From positions 109,182,001 through 109,246,000 of the forward strand of contig JBITNC010000001.1 of the NCBI GenBank assembly GCA_050084985.1: 64,000 nucleotides of DNA, written 5' to 3'. The notes under the pieces were generated by a model. The model was not told where the DNA came from and did not search any database. It worked only from the letters and a program-made list of their open reading frames with translations. Shown here in pieces: positions 37,211 to 48,577 of the stretch; positions within the stretch are counted from its first letter, which is position 1; each line of letters starts with the position of its first letter. This DNA comes from Nageia nagi. Lineage: Eukaryota; Pinophyta. Made by a program: the position numbers and the translations under genes.

Positions 37211-38671
37211 AGATCCTTCATCTCCTATTCCTCAATGGTTTTATAAAGTTAAACAAGAGTAGGTAGAGGATAGCTCCCCCCAAGAATTGCTCAAATAGAT
37301 CACTCAAGACCCCATGAATAAACCACACCACACATGGGATGATGGTATTTGAGATTCAAAGGTCAAATTTTGTTACCATCTCCTTCAAAATGTAAATAAA
37401 AAATTCTTACCAAATTGCATTCCACACCTACATAAATACATGAAGGATTCTTAAAAACTTATAAGCAAGTGGCACGATTGTTCTATTGGATAGGTATGCA
37501 ATTGGATATCAAGTAGTTTGTGGTAGCTTGTGATGTGTGTCAATGATAAAAGGGTGAGATAGTGGGTACTCTAAGACTCCTTCAACCTCTTCCCATACCT
37601 ACCCATACATGGAATAATATCTCAATGGATTTCATTGAAGGCCTTCCTAAATCTCATGGTAAATTAGTTATTCTAGTGGTGGTTGTTCAGTTATCCAAAT
37701 ATGCTCATTTTGGTTCATTAGCTCATCCCTACAAAGTATTGATAGTGGAATAATTATTCCTAGATATAATTTTCAAACTACATGACATGCTAGAGATGAT
37801 TGTCAATGATCATGATCCCACTTTTACAAGTTATTTTTGGCAAGAACTTTTTAAATTGTAAGGTACCCAACTAAACATGAGCTTAGCATATCACCCACAA
37901 ACTGATGATCAAACTAAAATTATCAACAAATGCTTGGAAACATATTTACATTATTTTTCTTCAACAAAACCTATGCATTGGGTATGATGGCTTCCCTTGG
38001 CTAAATGGTGGTATAATACATCTTATAATTCTACAAGCAAGATGACCCCTTATGAAGTAGTGTATGGTCAATCTCCACCAATAGTCACCTTGTATGTTGT
38101 AGGTACTAGTAAAGTTTAGGTAGTTGACTTAGCTTTATTTACTTAGGATGATATTGTTTGTTTACTCAAGTATAACCTTCAAATAGCCCAACATCATATG
38201 AAATAATAGGCTAATCAGTAACATGTGGAAAGAGAGTTCTAGGTAGATGACATAGTCTTTCTAAGGCTATAACCGTATCCCTAAAAATCCTTACAAATAA
38301 AAGGCCCTCAAAAATTGGCCCCAAAGTTTTATGGTCCTTAGAAGGTGTTACAATGCATTGGCCTAGCTGCATACAAATTAGAGCTTCCTACTTCTTCCAA
38401 GATTCACCCAGTGTTTCATGTCTCTCAAGAAAGTGGTTGGATTAGAGGTTTGGTTTTATATATAATTACTTGAGTTGGTGGAGGATGGATCAATGGTAGT
38501 TGTACCTAAGGTAGTTCTATATCAACATTCATTATAGCTTCATAATAGCTCTATCACAAAAGTCCTTATATAGTGGTAAGGCATGGCATAAAAAGATACA
38601 ACATGGGAAATCCTTCATCAACTATAGCAATAGTTTCCATACTTCAAGCTTTGAGGAAAAAGCTTCATCCC
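37211..38671 (+). pseudogene. Integrase with C-terminal chromodomain, chromovirus
   Basis: The end of the HHCC zinc domain is at about 37450-37545 (RLFYWIGMQLDIK, CDVC). The core reads [13 protein letters not shown] (first Asp, about 37628), IVNDHDPTFTSYFWQELF (second Asp, about 37805), [20 protein letters not shown] with the catalytic Glu, and TPYEVVYGQSPP. The GPY-like end is PKFYGP then [20 protein letters not shown] (about 38400). The chromodomain follows (about 38490-38660): VVPKVVL, VLI.W.GMA.KDTTWEILHQ and QFPYFKL, matching VKWKG....ATWE....L...FP.F.LE. Chromodomains direct integration to chosen chromatin. Stops at W and Q codons inactivate it. Confidence 0.9.
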
Positions 38672-38684
38672 AAGAGAGGTGGCA
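38672..38684 (+). promoter_or_regulatory. Polypurine tract of the chromovirus
   Basis: AAGAGAGGTGGCA directly precedes the 3' LTR. Confidence 0.88.
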
Positions 38685-39094
38685 TGTTAGGATCCCACAT
38701 CCAAAAATTTTAGTGTTAGTATTAGTATTTTATTAAATTGTCAACCTATACTGTAAACCATAATATTGTGATTGTAAGGGTGGGGCCCAATTTTGCATTA
38801 CTATCAAGGTTAGGGTTAGTTTAATAGAAATAGAGAGAAGTGTGTGAAGAAATGCATCTTGAACATTATCTTTTACCTTTAGAGTTGTAAGGAGTTATCC
38901 CCCTCAAAGTAGCCTTTAATTCTATTACTATTGAATACAATCCTATCCTTATCTACTTATTGATGCTATTTTGTGTTTTATTTACTAGTGCATGCTTTGT
39001 TATTTCTAATAGATAGCTATCATTTTTCTATTTCAAATCAATATTAATTTCTTTTTTGAAATATTTCCCTTTTTATATTTGTACCATCATAACA
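38685..39094 (+). repeat. 3' LTR of the chromovirus
   Basis: Partner of 33180-33588, ending ATCATAACA and followed by the target duplication AAGAT. Confidence 0.92.
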
Positions 39095-39890
39095 AAGATA
39101 TTTTATTTCAAAACCATGCTTTAATGGAAGGTCAATAAAATGGATCATGCTACTTCAAGAGTTTGATCTCAAGTTTGTGAAACAAAAATTAGTTAGGGCA
39201 GGTAGTTATAGATTTTGTTACATAGTTTCCCATGGAAGATAATAGATAACTCAATAATAATTTCAAGATAAATGTGATTTGGTAGAAATCATAGAACATA
39301 TAGAAGAGGACAACCTATGGCCTTCTTCTCAAGACAATAAGAACATTGATGTTCCTTTTTTAGAAGTGTTAAAACTTAGAAAAATGTATTTTGATGGAAT
39401 ACAATGTATGCAAGGTTCATGAGTAGGAATAACATTGATATCACCTCAGAATGATATTATTCCTATTTCATACAAACTATCATTTGAATTTACTAATAAT
39501 ATGGTAGAATATGAAGCTCTCATAATAGGATTGAAAGTAGCTATAGAGATTGGTGTTACACATTTGCATATTTATGAGGATTTATAGTTGATAGTGAATC
39601 AAGTCAATGAGATCTACAATACTAAGGATGAGAAGCTTATTCCATATAAAGTCCTTGTTGCAAAATTCCTTGCTTTCTTTGAAGAGTATCAATTAGAAAA
39701 CATTCCAAGGAATAATAACAAATTGGTAGATGCAATGGTAAGTGTAGCTTCACTTATACCAATTGAGATTGAAGGTAGGGAGACTACTTTCACTATCAAG
39801 AACTTGGGAACTCCATCAATTATTAAGGAGGACTTGAAAATGTTATGTATTATTCAAAAGGTTGGTTATGAGGTAAGTTGTTGGTACTGA
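39095..39890 (+). pseudogene. Rest of RNase H and the additional archaeal-type RNase H, Tat element
   Basis: After the duplication AAGAT the interrupted frame resumes with YFISKPCFNGRSIKW and LLQEFDLKFVKQKLVRA (39100-39220), the end of the Ty3/gypsy RNase H. A linker is followed by the second RNase H: KMYFDG with catalytic Asp (about 39383), SYKLSFEFTNNMVEYEALII with catalytic Glu (about 39460-39520), IYEDL.LIVNQVNEIYNTK with the next Asp (about 39575), and FFEEYQLENIPRNNNKLVDA toward the end. This second domain marks the Tat lineage. Confidence 0.88.
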
Positions 39891-41150
39891 CACATATTCA
39901 AATATTTGAGGGATAACTTTATTGATGCTACACTCGATAAGAAAGAACATATTAGAATAAAAATACTTGCTACAAAATATATCATTATTTATGATATACT
40001 TTATAAAAGATTATTTAATGGTATTCTTTTGAGATGTATTCATGATGATAATATTGAAATAGCATTATAGCATGCTCATGGAAGGCAATATTGAGGTCAT
40101 TTCATTGAAATATTAATTTATGGTAGGTTGATTAGGATGGGTTATTGGTGGCCCACCATGGAGCATGATTGTTGTGAGCATGTCAAGAAGTGTGAGCAAT
40201 ATCAAAATCATGCACACTTAGAATTAACACCTACTCAAGAGTTGAACTATGTTACATCACCATGGCCTTTCTTAATGTAGACTTTGGATTTTATGGATGT
40301 TATCAATCCTCCATCTAGTGAGGGGCACAAGTTTATCGTAGTTGCCATTGAATACTACACTAAATGGGTTGAGGCAATTCCTTTGAAAATAGATATAAAA
40401 AAACATGTTATCAATTTCATCAAGGAATATATAATTCATATATTTGGCATACCTCAAATGTTAATCATGGATAATGGTGCAAATTTTATAGAAAAAGATA
40501 TCAAAGAATTTTGTAAAAAGATGAAGGTTGAACAAATATTTTCTTTAGTTTACTATCCCTAAAGAAATTGACAAGCTAAAGTGACAAATAAAATGATTAA
40601 GAAAATCTTAAAAAAAGCTATCAAAGAGAATGGTAAGGATTGGAATAATCAATTACCATATTCTCTATGGGAATATAGAATAAGTGAAAGGATAGCAATA
40701 GGTGCTACTCCATACTCTCTTATGTATGGTGATGAAGTAGTCACTCCTCTTGAAGTTGAGATCCCTTCTTTGAGAATTGCACTCAAAGATATCATGAAAG
40801 AACCACAACAATGGGAAGCAAGGTTAAATTATCTAGATGCATTAGATGAGAAAAGAATTAATGCACCAAAGCATCTCAAAACATATTAGCAAAGAATAAA
40901 GAGGGTCTATGGAAAGAAAATGGTACCCAAAGCATTTGAGGTTGGGGATATGATTCTCCAAGAGAATGTTTCTAACACTACAACAAAGGATGAACTTAAA
41001 GGAAAGTTTGAACCAAATTGGGTTGGTCCATACATCATCACAAAGGTATTTGGTAGAGGTGCATATAGATTTTCTACATTGGATGGGGAGGTTTTCAAAA
41101 ATCCTTAGGAACCTAAAGAAGTATCACATCTAGGTGACCTATGGGTCATC
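39891..41150 (+). pseudogene. Integrase of the Tat element
   Basis: The zinc domain remnant is YWWPTMEHDCCEHVKKCEQY (about 40143-40203). The core reads LDFMDVINPPSSEGHKF (first Asp, about 40290), VAIEYYTKWVEAIPLK, IFGIPQMLIMDNGANF (second Asp, about 40468), VTNKMIKKILKKAIKE near the Glu region (where YYP.RN.QAK has two stops), and GATPYSLMYGDEVVTPLEVE. The C-terminal part is FEVGDMILQ, then GKFEPNWVGPYIITKVFG and RGAYRFSTLDGEVF (to about 41100). Long open stretches remain (40284-40562, 40581-40889, 40920-41108). There is no chromodomain, as expected for Tat. Confidence 0.9.
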
Positions 41151-41329
41151 CCATGTGTCTATTTTGTAAAAATATTACTACAAGAATAAGCATGTGAATA
41201 AGTAGCACAAAAATCCAAAATAGAAGATTATTTCAATATCAAAAGAGGAACACTAATGATCCATTTTAGCAAAAAAGCACCACCCACAATCCTATTTCAT
41301 ACTTATAAATAACAAAAATGAAAATCATC

Positions 41330-41590
41330 AGATACCCCTTGGTGTAGAGTTTCAACTCCTAAATCGTAAGATTTTCATGCCTCTTGGTAGAGTCTCAACT
41401 CTCATATAATTAGCCTAGTTTCATGCCTCTTGGTAGAGTTTTAGCTCCACCCCTCATTGCAATATGCTTATTAGTGCAAAGTTTCAACTCTCATACTCAT
41501 TGCTATATGCCTCTTAATGGAGTCTCAACTCCTAGCTTTATCATTATGCCTCTCGATAGGAATTCCAACTTCCATAGGATCAATGGATAG
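41330..41590 (+). repeat. Tandem repeat in the 3' region of the Tat element
   Basis: Six degenerate units of about 39-46 bp share ATGCCTCTTGGTAGAGTCTC followed by AACTC (starts near 41336, 41380, 41425, 41466, 41509, 41548), with one more partial unit at about 41665. Tandem repeats just upstream of the 3' LTR are a known feature of Tat elements and can seed satellites. Confidence 0.85.
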
Positions 41591-41975
41591 AACCATAAAT
41601 GACATAAAATGGTTGTATTTCACATATCAAAATATATCAAAAATATAGGTAATTATCATTAGTGACCTCTTGGTAGATGGTTATGGACCCTAAAACCCTT
41701 TCTTTTATAGGTCATCATTGAATCTCATGGAGCACATCAACCTCAACTAGGTGCAACATGGTGGATATCATATGAGTGGGTTTTCTTAAACTCATACCTT
41801 TTGTCAATACATTACTTATATTTCTTATATCTTTACCATATTTTAGTATCAAAATAGATTGATTAGTGTTGGTATTATGCTTATCAATACTTATCAAGAT
41901 TTGATTACTCTAACATCTTGGTTATACTTTGAATGAAAAATCTTAATGCACATAGTGATTTTCAATTTCTCATCC

Positions 41976-41988
41976 AAAGTGGGGCATT
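41976..41988 (+). promoter_or_regulatory. Polypurine tract of the Tat element
   Basis: AAAGTGGGGCATT lies directly before the LTR start TGTTATATCCC. Confidence 0.88.
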
Positions 41989-42768
41989 TGTTATATCCCA
42001 AAATTAATTTATGCATTTAATTTAATACATTAGGAAATATGTGCCCACACTTATACACATCTAGTTCAAAAGTATTAAAGCTATTTTGGGTATGATCAAA
42101 ATATATCATCAACTTACTATATTCTTATTTATGTAGGTACATGCCAACCTAAGGAGTAGTTCATATTATTATCTATATAAATAAGGATCTAATAGTAAGT
42201 CTGCATCAAGAAGATACATGATCCCATATCTAGTCTTGATGATGGTAGTCCTTTAGGTGTCTCTTGACACCATCATTCAAGGTTGGGTTTATGTACTTCC
42301 TTATGCAAGCATCTTAACAATTATTGGTTTATTTGAGTATCAAATTGAGATCATTATAAGTCTATATGGAGGCATAAAATTGATTTGAAATATACTACAA
42401 TCTAACAAATACCATCAATGCCCCTCTATAGATGAAAATAGATCACTAATGCTCCTTTTGAGCATGCAATAGATGACTCATGGCCCTATTTTTGGATCCT
42501 CTTGCTCTATAAATTTGAGTGCAAACTCTATTAGTTGTTGGAGCTTCATCATTACCTTTCATTCATTAATATTAGGTACATTACATGATGTAAGTACACA
42601 AACTCAATCTTGTTTGGTAATATCATTTTGATTCTAGTTATTCATTATCTTCTATATTAGATTATCTTATCATAAATTGCTATCTATTAGCTCAGAATTT
42701 ACAAATATTCCTTTGGGATTGTGGGTATTCATTTATTTGCATTCTTGAATACATTTTATTTGTAAACA
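41989..42768 (+). repeat. 3' LTR of the Tat element
   Basis: Homologue of 28988-29769, ending TGTAAACA and followed by ACTAT. A TATATAAATA box is at 42174-42183. Confidence 0.9.
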
Positions 42769-42773
42769 ACTAT

Positions 42774-44690
42774 TATTATACCATTCTAGGAAGGTGATCC
42801 ATAAGGTGGATTTTGAATTCTCAAGATATAGTTTTTGCTCATCATGTATTTTTCTTTACATGTGTGAATCTATTCCTTTTTTCATTATGTGCTATCTATC
42901 AAACCAAATTTTCCCCTTAAAGCTTGACTTGCTTCATTTTCCTTAGGCCTAATCCTCCTTGATTCTTTTCCATGCACACAAGATCTCATCTTACAAGGGT
43001 AATTTTTCTTTTTATTGAATCTCTTGACCATAAGAAATGGTTGCATATTTTGTCTCTCTTTTCACTAATATTTATGGGCAATTTTAATACCATTACACTA
43101 TAAATAGGCATACTTTGGAGAACTAATTTAATGAGGCTTAATTTACCTACATACCTTAGGGCTTTTTCCTTTCATCTTGTTAGTTTATTTGGATTTTTTG
43201 TAGAAGTGCATCCTAGTAAGAAGATTTAAGTCTTCCAACAAACAAAGGCATTCCTAAGTATCTAGTTAATAGTTCATCAATCTTGGATCCCCAGATCTTA
43301 GTTATAATTTTCTTACTTGCTTATGAGTAATTCTAGAAATAAACTTTGGTTCTTTGAAATTTTTCTTTTAGTGTGAAGCTTTTTCATACATGCTTAGGAT
43401 TTTCTTGAAAAAGATTATCTCTTTTCTCATAGCTTTACCAATAATAATTGTATCATCAGCAAATTGATGATGAGTTGTTGCCTTATAGTTAGGAGCTAGT
43501 ATTACCCATTTCAAGATCTCCATGTCCTTGTACTATTTAATTATCTTCCCTAGCACCTCTACCATTATAATAAATATATAAGGTGAGATTAGGTCTCCTT
43601 GATTAAGCCCTCTTTGGGAGTTAAAATAGCCTATTGCTTCTCCATGAATGATGATAGAAAATATTAGTGAAGATATACATTTTGTTATATACTTAATCCA
43701 TATTTTTCCAAATTTTAATTTTTGAAATACTAGATCTAAAAAAGAGTATCTTATTTTATTATAAGCCTTTTCCATATCTAGCTTAACCACCATGGTTGGA
43801 TATTTCTTATTGTGTATTGAATTGAGAACTTCATGCATCTAAATAATTCCACCCATTATTTATCTACCTTTAACAAAGCCATATTGCTTTATGGATATGA
43901 TTTGAGGTATTATTGGATTTATTTTTTCTTCTAGAATTTTGGTCATGGTTTTATAAACAACATTGCATAGGCTTATAGGTATATAGTCTTTGAATTCCTT
44001 TGCTTATTGTTTCTTTGGGATTAAGGTGAGAAAAGTGTTATTCCATTATTTTAGAAGTTTTTATTTTTTGAAAAATTATTTTACAATGTACCACACATTC
44101 TTACCCATAATTTCTCAATTCTTTTGGAAAAGATAGCTTGAAAACCATTCGATCTAGGAGCATTGTTAGCTTTCATTAGAAAGAGCACATGTTTTACTTC
44201 TTCTTCAATAGTTTTTGTTACAATTCTTCATTTTGCTACTCCATTATAAGTTTTGGAATATTTTTGGTAATTTTTCTCTTGGCTATATTATTATTTCTTT
44301 GATCCACTTTCAATAGATCTTTATAGAATCCCTTTGCTTCTTATTTTATTTCCTTTTCCTTTGATGTTATATATCCATCTATTATTTTGATCTCATTGAT
44401 CTTGTTATAACTTATTCTTCTTATGGTAGTGATTTTAAAGAACTTTGTATTTTTTCCCCTTCCATCAACTAGATTGTTCTAGATTTTTGTCTCCATGATT
44501 TTTCCTCATGAGAGATTGTATTATAGAACTCTACATGAAGTAATTTTTCTTCCTTGTCAAGCTCATTGGTTCTTCCTATGATCAAATTTTCATCTTCTAT
44601 TCTTTCTAGTTTTTCTTTTATGTTATTCTTTCTAAGCTACACATTTTTAAAAACTTTCATGTTCCAAATCTTTAGGTTTCTTTTCACTTC
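42774..44690 (-). pseudogene. LINE ORF2 reverse transcriptase, L1 type
   Basis: Minus-strand reading gives MHEVLNSIHNKKYPTMVVKL, DMEKAYNKIRYSFLDLVFQK (catalytic Asp region), FSIIIHGEAIGYFNSQRGLN with QGDLISPYIF (43838-43533), and QFADDTIIIG (about 43470-43440), the FADD catalytic box. The order and spacing fit plant L1 ORF2. The Tat element cuts the frame at 42773, and the missing C-terminal part lies at 28080-28987. Stops and frame changes are moderate, and the 43533-43838 part is still open. Confidence 0.9.
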
Positions 44691-45530
44691 ATCAATTTTT
44701 TTTGGCTAACCTATACATGGTTATTCCCTTAATATTTATCTTCCACCATTTAGTAAGTCCATCTTTGAAGTTTGGATGAGACATCCACATATTTTCAAAT
44801 TTGAGAAAGGATTTTTTCTTTATTATTTTTTGCATCTTGAGTTCAATTGGTCTATGATCCGATGAGATTCTTGATAGAGAATTCAAGATGGCATTGAGGT
44901 AATTTTCTAGCTAATCTTGGGTAAATGTAATTTTTTCCAATCTTCTCTATATAAAACTTATTATAATCTTTGTATTAGACAAGGCATATCTATTCCCTTT
45001 TAAATTAAGATCTATTAAAGAATTATTATCAAGAAAATTTTTAAGATCCTCCATGCTAGTAGTCATGTCCAGTCTACCAGTGCATTTATCTTCTATATTC
45101 AAAGGTGTATTAAAATCTTCTCATATGCATATTTGGGAACATCTTATTGTGATTTGATAAAAAATCTCATAACTACCTTCTCCTTGTTAAAATATTAGGG
45201 GCATAGATATTTGATATAATAAAAGTATACTTTGAAGTCTTACAAGTAATTTTCATTGATAAACATCTATTTGAGGAATAGTGGATTCTTTTTATATCAA
45301 CTTTAATAGGATCCCACACAATCCATAATCCACCTAATTTTCTCACTACAATTATAGCCTCATACTTAGCATCCCTCTAAATCTTTTTTATTATTTTCTA
45401 TATCTTATATTTCTTTATTTTGGTTTCTTGTATGAGTAGTATATCTAGTTTGTTATCTCTTCTCAACTCCCTAGCAATATTTTGTTTCCCATGTAGATTG
45501 CATCCCTAGATATTCCAGTATACTATGTTC
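44691..45530 (-). pseudogene. LINE ORF2 endonuclease (APE type)
   Basis: From about 45530 the minus strand reads MMNIVYWNI.GCNLHGKQNI, then LDILLIQETK (catalytic Asn and Glu positions). GGLWIVWDP and SNIYAPN follow (about 45360-45180). GDFNTPLNIEDKCTGRLDMT gives the D.N pair (about 45110), and SLSRISSDHRPIEL (about 44880-44840) ends the fold with the SDH box. These are the apurinic endonuclease motifs in order. A few stops and frame changes are present. Confidence 0.88.
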
Positions 45531-47004
45531 ATCATCATATTTTTTTGGTGGCACTCTACTCTTGAGTGTTCCTCCCTTGTTTTTCTTTTTTCTTTATTGA
45601 ATATGGTCCTCCTTTCCCTTCCCTTACCATATTTTCTATGGTTCTTTTAAGAGTAATCTATTTTGTAGTTTACTATCATGCTCTAGGCATTCCTTTTTTC
45701 TCATTAGAAATTCTTCCTCATTTTTGTTTTTTGTTTCCTTATCCTCCATAATCCCTTCTTTATAAAATTTTGATTTGTCCTAATTCTCTTCTTTTTCTTC
45801 TTCATCCTCCCCTATGTTTGCTTCATTTTCTTTATAAATTTCCTCTAATTATTCTCTTTTTTGGTTTGTTATTTGCATGATTACATTTGTGTTTCCTAAC
45901 ATCTCATTTGTATCTTGAACCAACACCTCTATAGTTGTATGTTTATGAGGTTGAGTGTATTCAACTTGTGATATCATTATATCTTCATCTTATATTATAT
46001 TATTTAGTATCTAAAAAGATTTCCTTTTAAGGGCAATTCTATCTTCTATGTTACTTTTTGGGATTTTTCATCTATTAAGATATTTGTATTGCTTTTTATG
46101 TGTGGATACATAAGGTCATTATACTCATCTTGTTTAGATGTTCCTACTTCTTCGTACTAGTTACCTTCCTTATTCTTTTCTTTTTCCTAGTTTGATGGTG
46201 GATTTTTCCTTCCTACTAGTTTAAATGCTCCTCCAATTTTATGGTTAGGCTTGAAGTTTGGGTTATGGCTTTGTTTATTTGGTCTAGGCCCATGCTAATT
46301 TTACTATCTAAGTCTCCTTAGAAATTATTTTTCAATGTGGCCATATCTATTACATCCAACATAGATTGTTGGGGGCATATCAAAATATATTTCTTGGATA
46401 TGTTCTTCTCTTCTATTTTTCAAATAGATATTCATATTCATATGTTTTTAGATATCAATATGGGCATAAATATTATTGTTTGAAAAGTTTGTCCTAATCT
46501 TGTATTATTGTTCATGCATATATATTTCCTCATTATTGATGCAATATCAATAATAATTTCTTCAAACTAGAAGTTAGTGGTAGATTTGGTAGGGATATCC
46601 ACATTGGTATTTTTATAAATGCTTCATTTTGGGGGTTAAATATTTTATACTATTTCTTTATGTGGAGGCTACTTTTGCCAAACCATGAAGGTCCTTTTCC
46701 CATGACCCAATGAAGGTCTTCTTCCAAGTTAAAGTTTAACATTAAAAAGTCTTTTTGGAGTGTTTCCATTTCCACCTCCCCTTTGAGGCTCCATACTATT
46801 TTAATCCATCTTTTGATATTTTCAAGTATTGGCCTTGTACCCATAAATTTGCTAATGAAGGTATTTTTTCTAGATTCCATTATTTTATCATATGTAGCAT
46901 CTAGTATTATTATTCTAGATATGACTTTATCAAAGTCCACTTTTTGCACTACCATTGGCATGCCCAATTTGATTCCATTTTGCATATTCATCTTAAGTTC
47001 TTAG
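45531..47004 (-). pseudogene. LINE ORF1 (DUF4283 and zinc knuckle)
   Basis: From 46991 the minus strand reads MNMQNGIKLGMPMVVQKVDF, then FISKFMGTRPILENIKRWI, VWSLKGEVEMETL and FNLEEDLHWVMGKGPSWF (to about 46660). This matches the DUF4283 pattern of plant LINE ORF1, where G.RP....I..W......W. and ED...VL..GPW occur. At about 46370-46325 CNRYGHIEK is a decayed CCHC knuckle. A long low-complexity tail follows, and the endonuclease begins at about 45530. ORF1 protein would bind the LINE RNA. The 5' end of the element lies near or past 47004 and is not fixed. Confidence 0.82.
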
Positions 47005-48577
47005 GAGAATAATATTATGGTTTTAGGATTCCTTCTCCATTGAGTGGGCCCATATTGTAAATAAAACATAAGTATTTCACATGCTAAAGAGAAAATACCT
47101 AAGACTCATCCTATATAATTAGGTAAGTCTTCTCTTCTCTATCAACCTAGTTCATTTTCAGCAAAGACCAAATAATCAATTTGAAATTACACCTATTTCT
47201 AGAAGAAGTCACTACAAAGCTACAAAATAGAAATAATATCATATATTTATTTATAGCTAGAAATGGAATTATATTACTATATTCCATGACCAAAAATATT
47301 TCTATTTATAAAGTAAAAAATATTATGCTAATGTATACATTAATGGTTTTCAAGGAATAGTATTCAAAGAGTGAAACTGTAAAATAATTCAAAAAATGAA
47401 CAATAATTTCTAGATTTTTTGAAGCTAGAATCATAGATAAAATAAATCTAAACCATGACCAAAGTATGAAATTGGTAATTTATAAATAATATACTTAAAT
47501 TTATAGTATCTTTATCTATTAAAATTATCAATAATTTACATGGCATATTATCTTCCTTTCACATAGGTATTTCAAAGCTACTATACCATCTTAAGTTCAA
47601 AAACTATTTAGCATACAACAATATTTCAACAAGTTTTGACATATGATTCAAATAATTTAATAGCATGAGTGACTCTTATCACATTATTCTTGGTATTATT
47701 CTTAGTATGAGTCATTATACATACATTGGTAATGTAATGAGTAGGATATTAAAATCAAGATAAATTTTGAGATTGAGGATTTTAAAACTAACCATCAAGA
47801 GATGGAATCCTAGCATGAGGATTTCAAATACATGAAGTAGACATGATCTCATATAATATAATGATTATATGGTATGCACAAAATGGATACATTGAAAGGA
47901 TAGATTAATCTTCTGATAAAATACCTTATCAAAATGCAATATCATCAAATGTAATGATCATAGGTTATGGAAGCATAGAGAAGGCATGATAGTTTTTTAG
48001 ATAAAATGCATAATGTGAACTTCCATGGACTCTAAGATGGAAAATATGTTTGAAAAATATCCAAAGGATATGTTTGGACACTCATGGACTACAAAATGAA
48101 TAAATAGAGCTTGGAAATTATAAAACCTACTTAGAATTGAGCTTCACTACTTATCTAAGAGCTCCCTACAACATCCACATCAAAGCATGCATAGATCAAT
48201 GTGAGTGAGAATGATCATATTTTCATTTATTTAAAGGATTTGATTAAACATTTTTTAACTAGATAAATATAGTTTAATTGACCCAAATATCCTTTACATA
48301 TGTTAAATTATATGGGTTAGGGGTTAATCGACCTAGGTATAGATGTCTAAGTGAAGTTTGATTAAACTACATGTTAATGGATGCATGTATGATGGTTGGA
48401 AATTTTAAAAATAAAGGTACAATGATATGACATATAGATTAATCAAACTATGTATAAACACTAAAATATGCTTTGATTAGCCCAAACCATTAATGACATC
48501 CTTGATATGTGACATAGGCATTCAAGGTGGCAAGCCCAAGATATAATTGAGGTTAATAAAATATCATTGACATATTT
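47005..48577. other. AT-rich stretch without a recognisable gene
   Basis: No family-like translation. The last 300 bp have repeated (T)TGATTA(A)A/(T)TAATCAAA words, which recur past 53.4 kb on the other side of the gag-only element. This fits one older sequence split by that insertion. Confidence 0.45.

Larger units (their letters stand above)
33180..39094 (+). mobile_element. Chromovirus (Ty3/gypsy with chromodomain), structurally complete, nested in the Tat element
   Basis: LTRs 33180-33588 and 38685-39094 start TGTTA(A/G)GAT(T/C)CCACATCC and end ATCATAACA. The target duplication AAGAT is perfect (33175-33179, 39095-39099). Primer site, gag, protease, RT, RNase H, integrase, chromodomain and polypurine tract follow in order. 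The 410-bp LTRs and 5.9-kb length suit small chromoviruses such as Reina or Galadriel, but I do not fix the clade. LTRs differ at many sites and each ORF has stops, so it is old and dead, yet it is the youngest layer of this nest. Confidence 0.93.
28988..42768 (+). mobile_element. Tat-lineage Ty3/gypsy retrotransposon carrying a nested chromovirus
   Basis: LTRs of about 780 bp (28988-29769 and 41989-42768) start TGTTATATCCCAAAATTAAT or a decayed form of it and end (A)ACA. The perfect 5-bp duplication ACTAT flanks the element (28983-28987, 42769-42773). Gag, protease, RT remnant, RNase H, a second RNase H (archaeal type) and integrase follow in order, then a tandem-repeat 3' region and a polypurine tract. 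The second RNase H between RNase H and integrase is the hallmark of Tat (Ogre/Grande group). It inserted into a LINE and was later split by the chromovirus at 33180-39094. All ORFs are broken. Confidence 0.92.
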
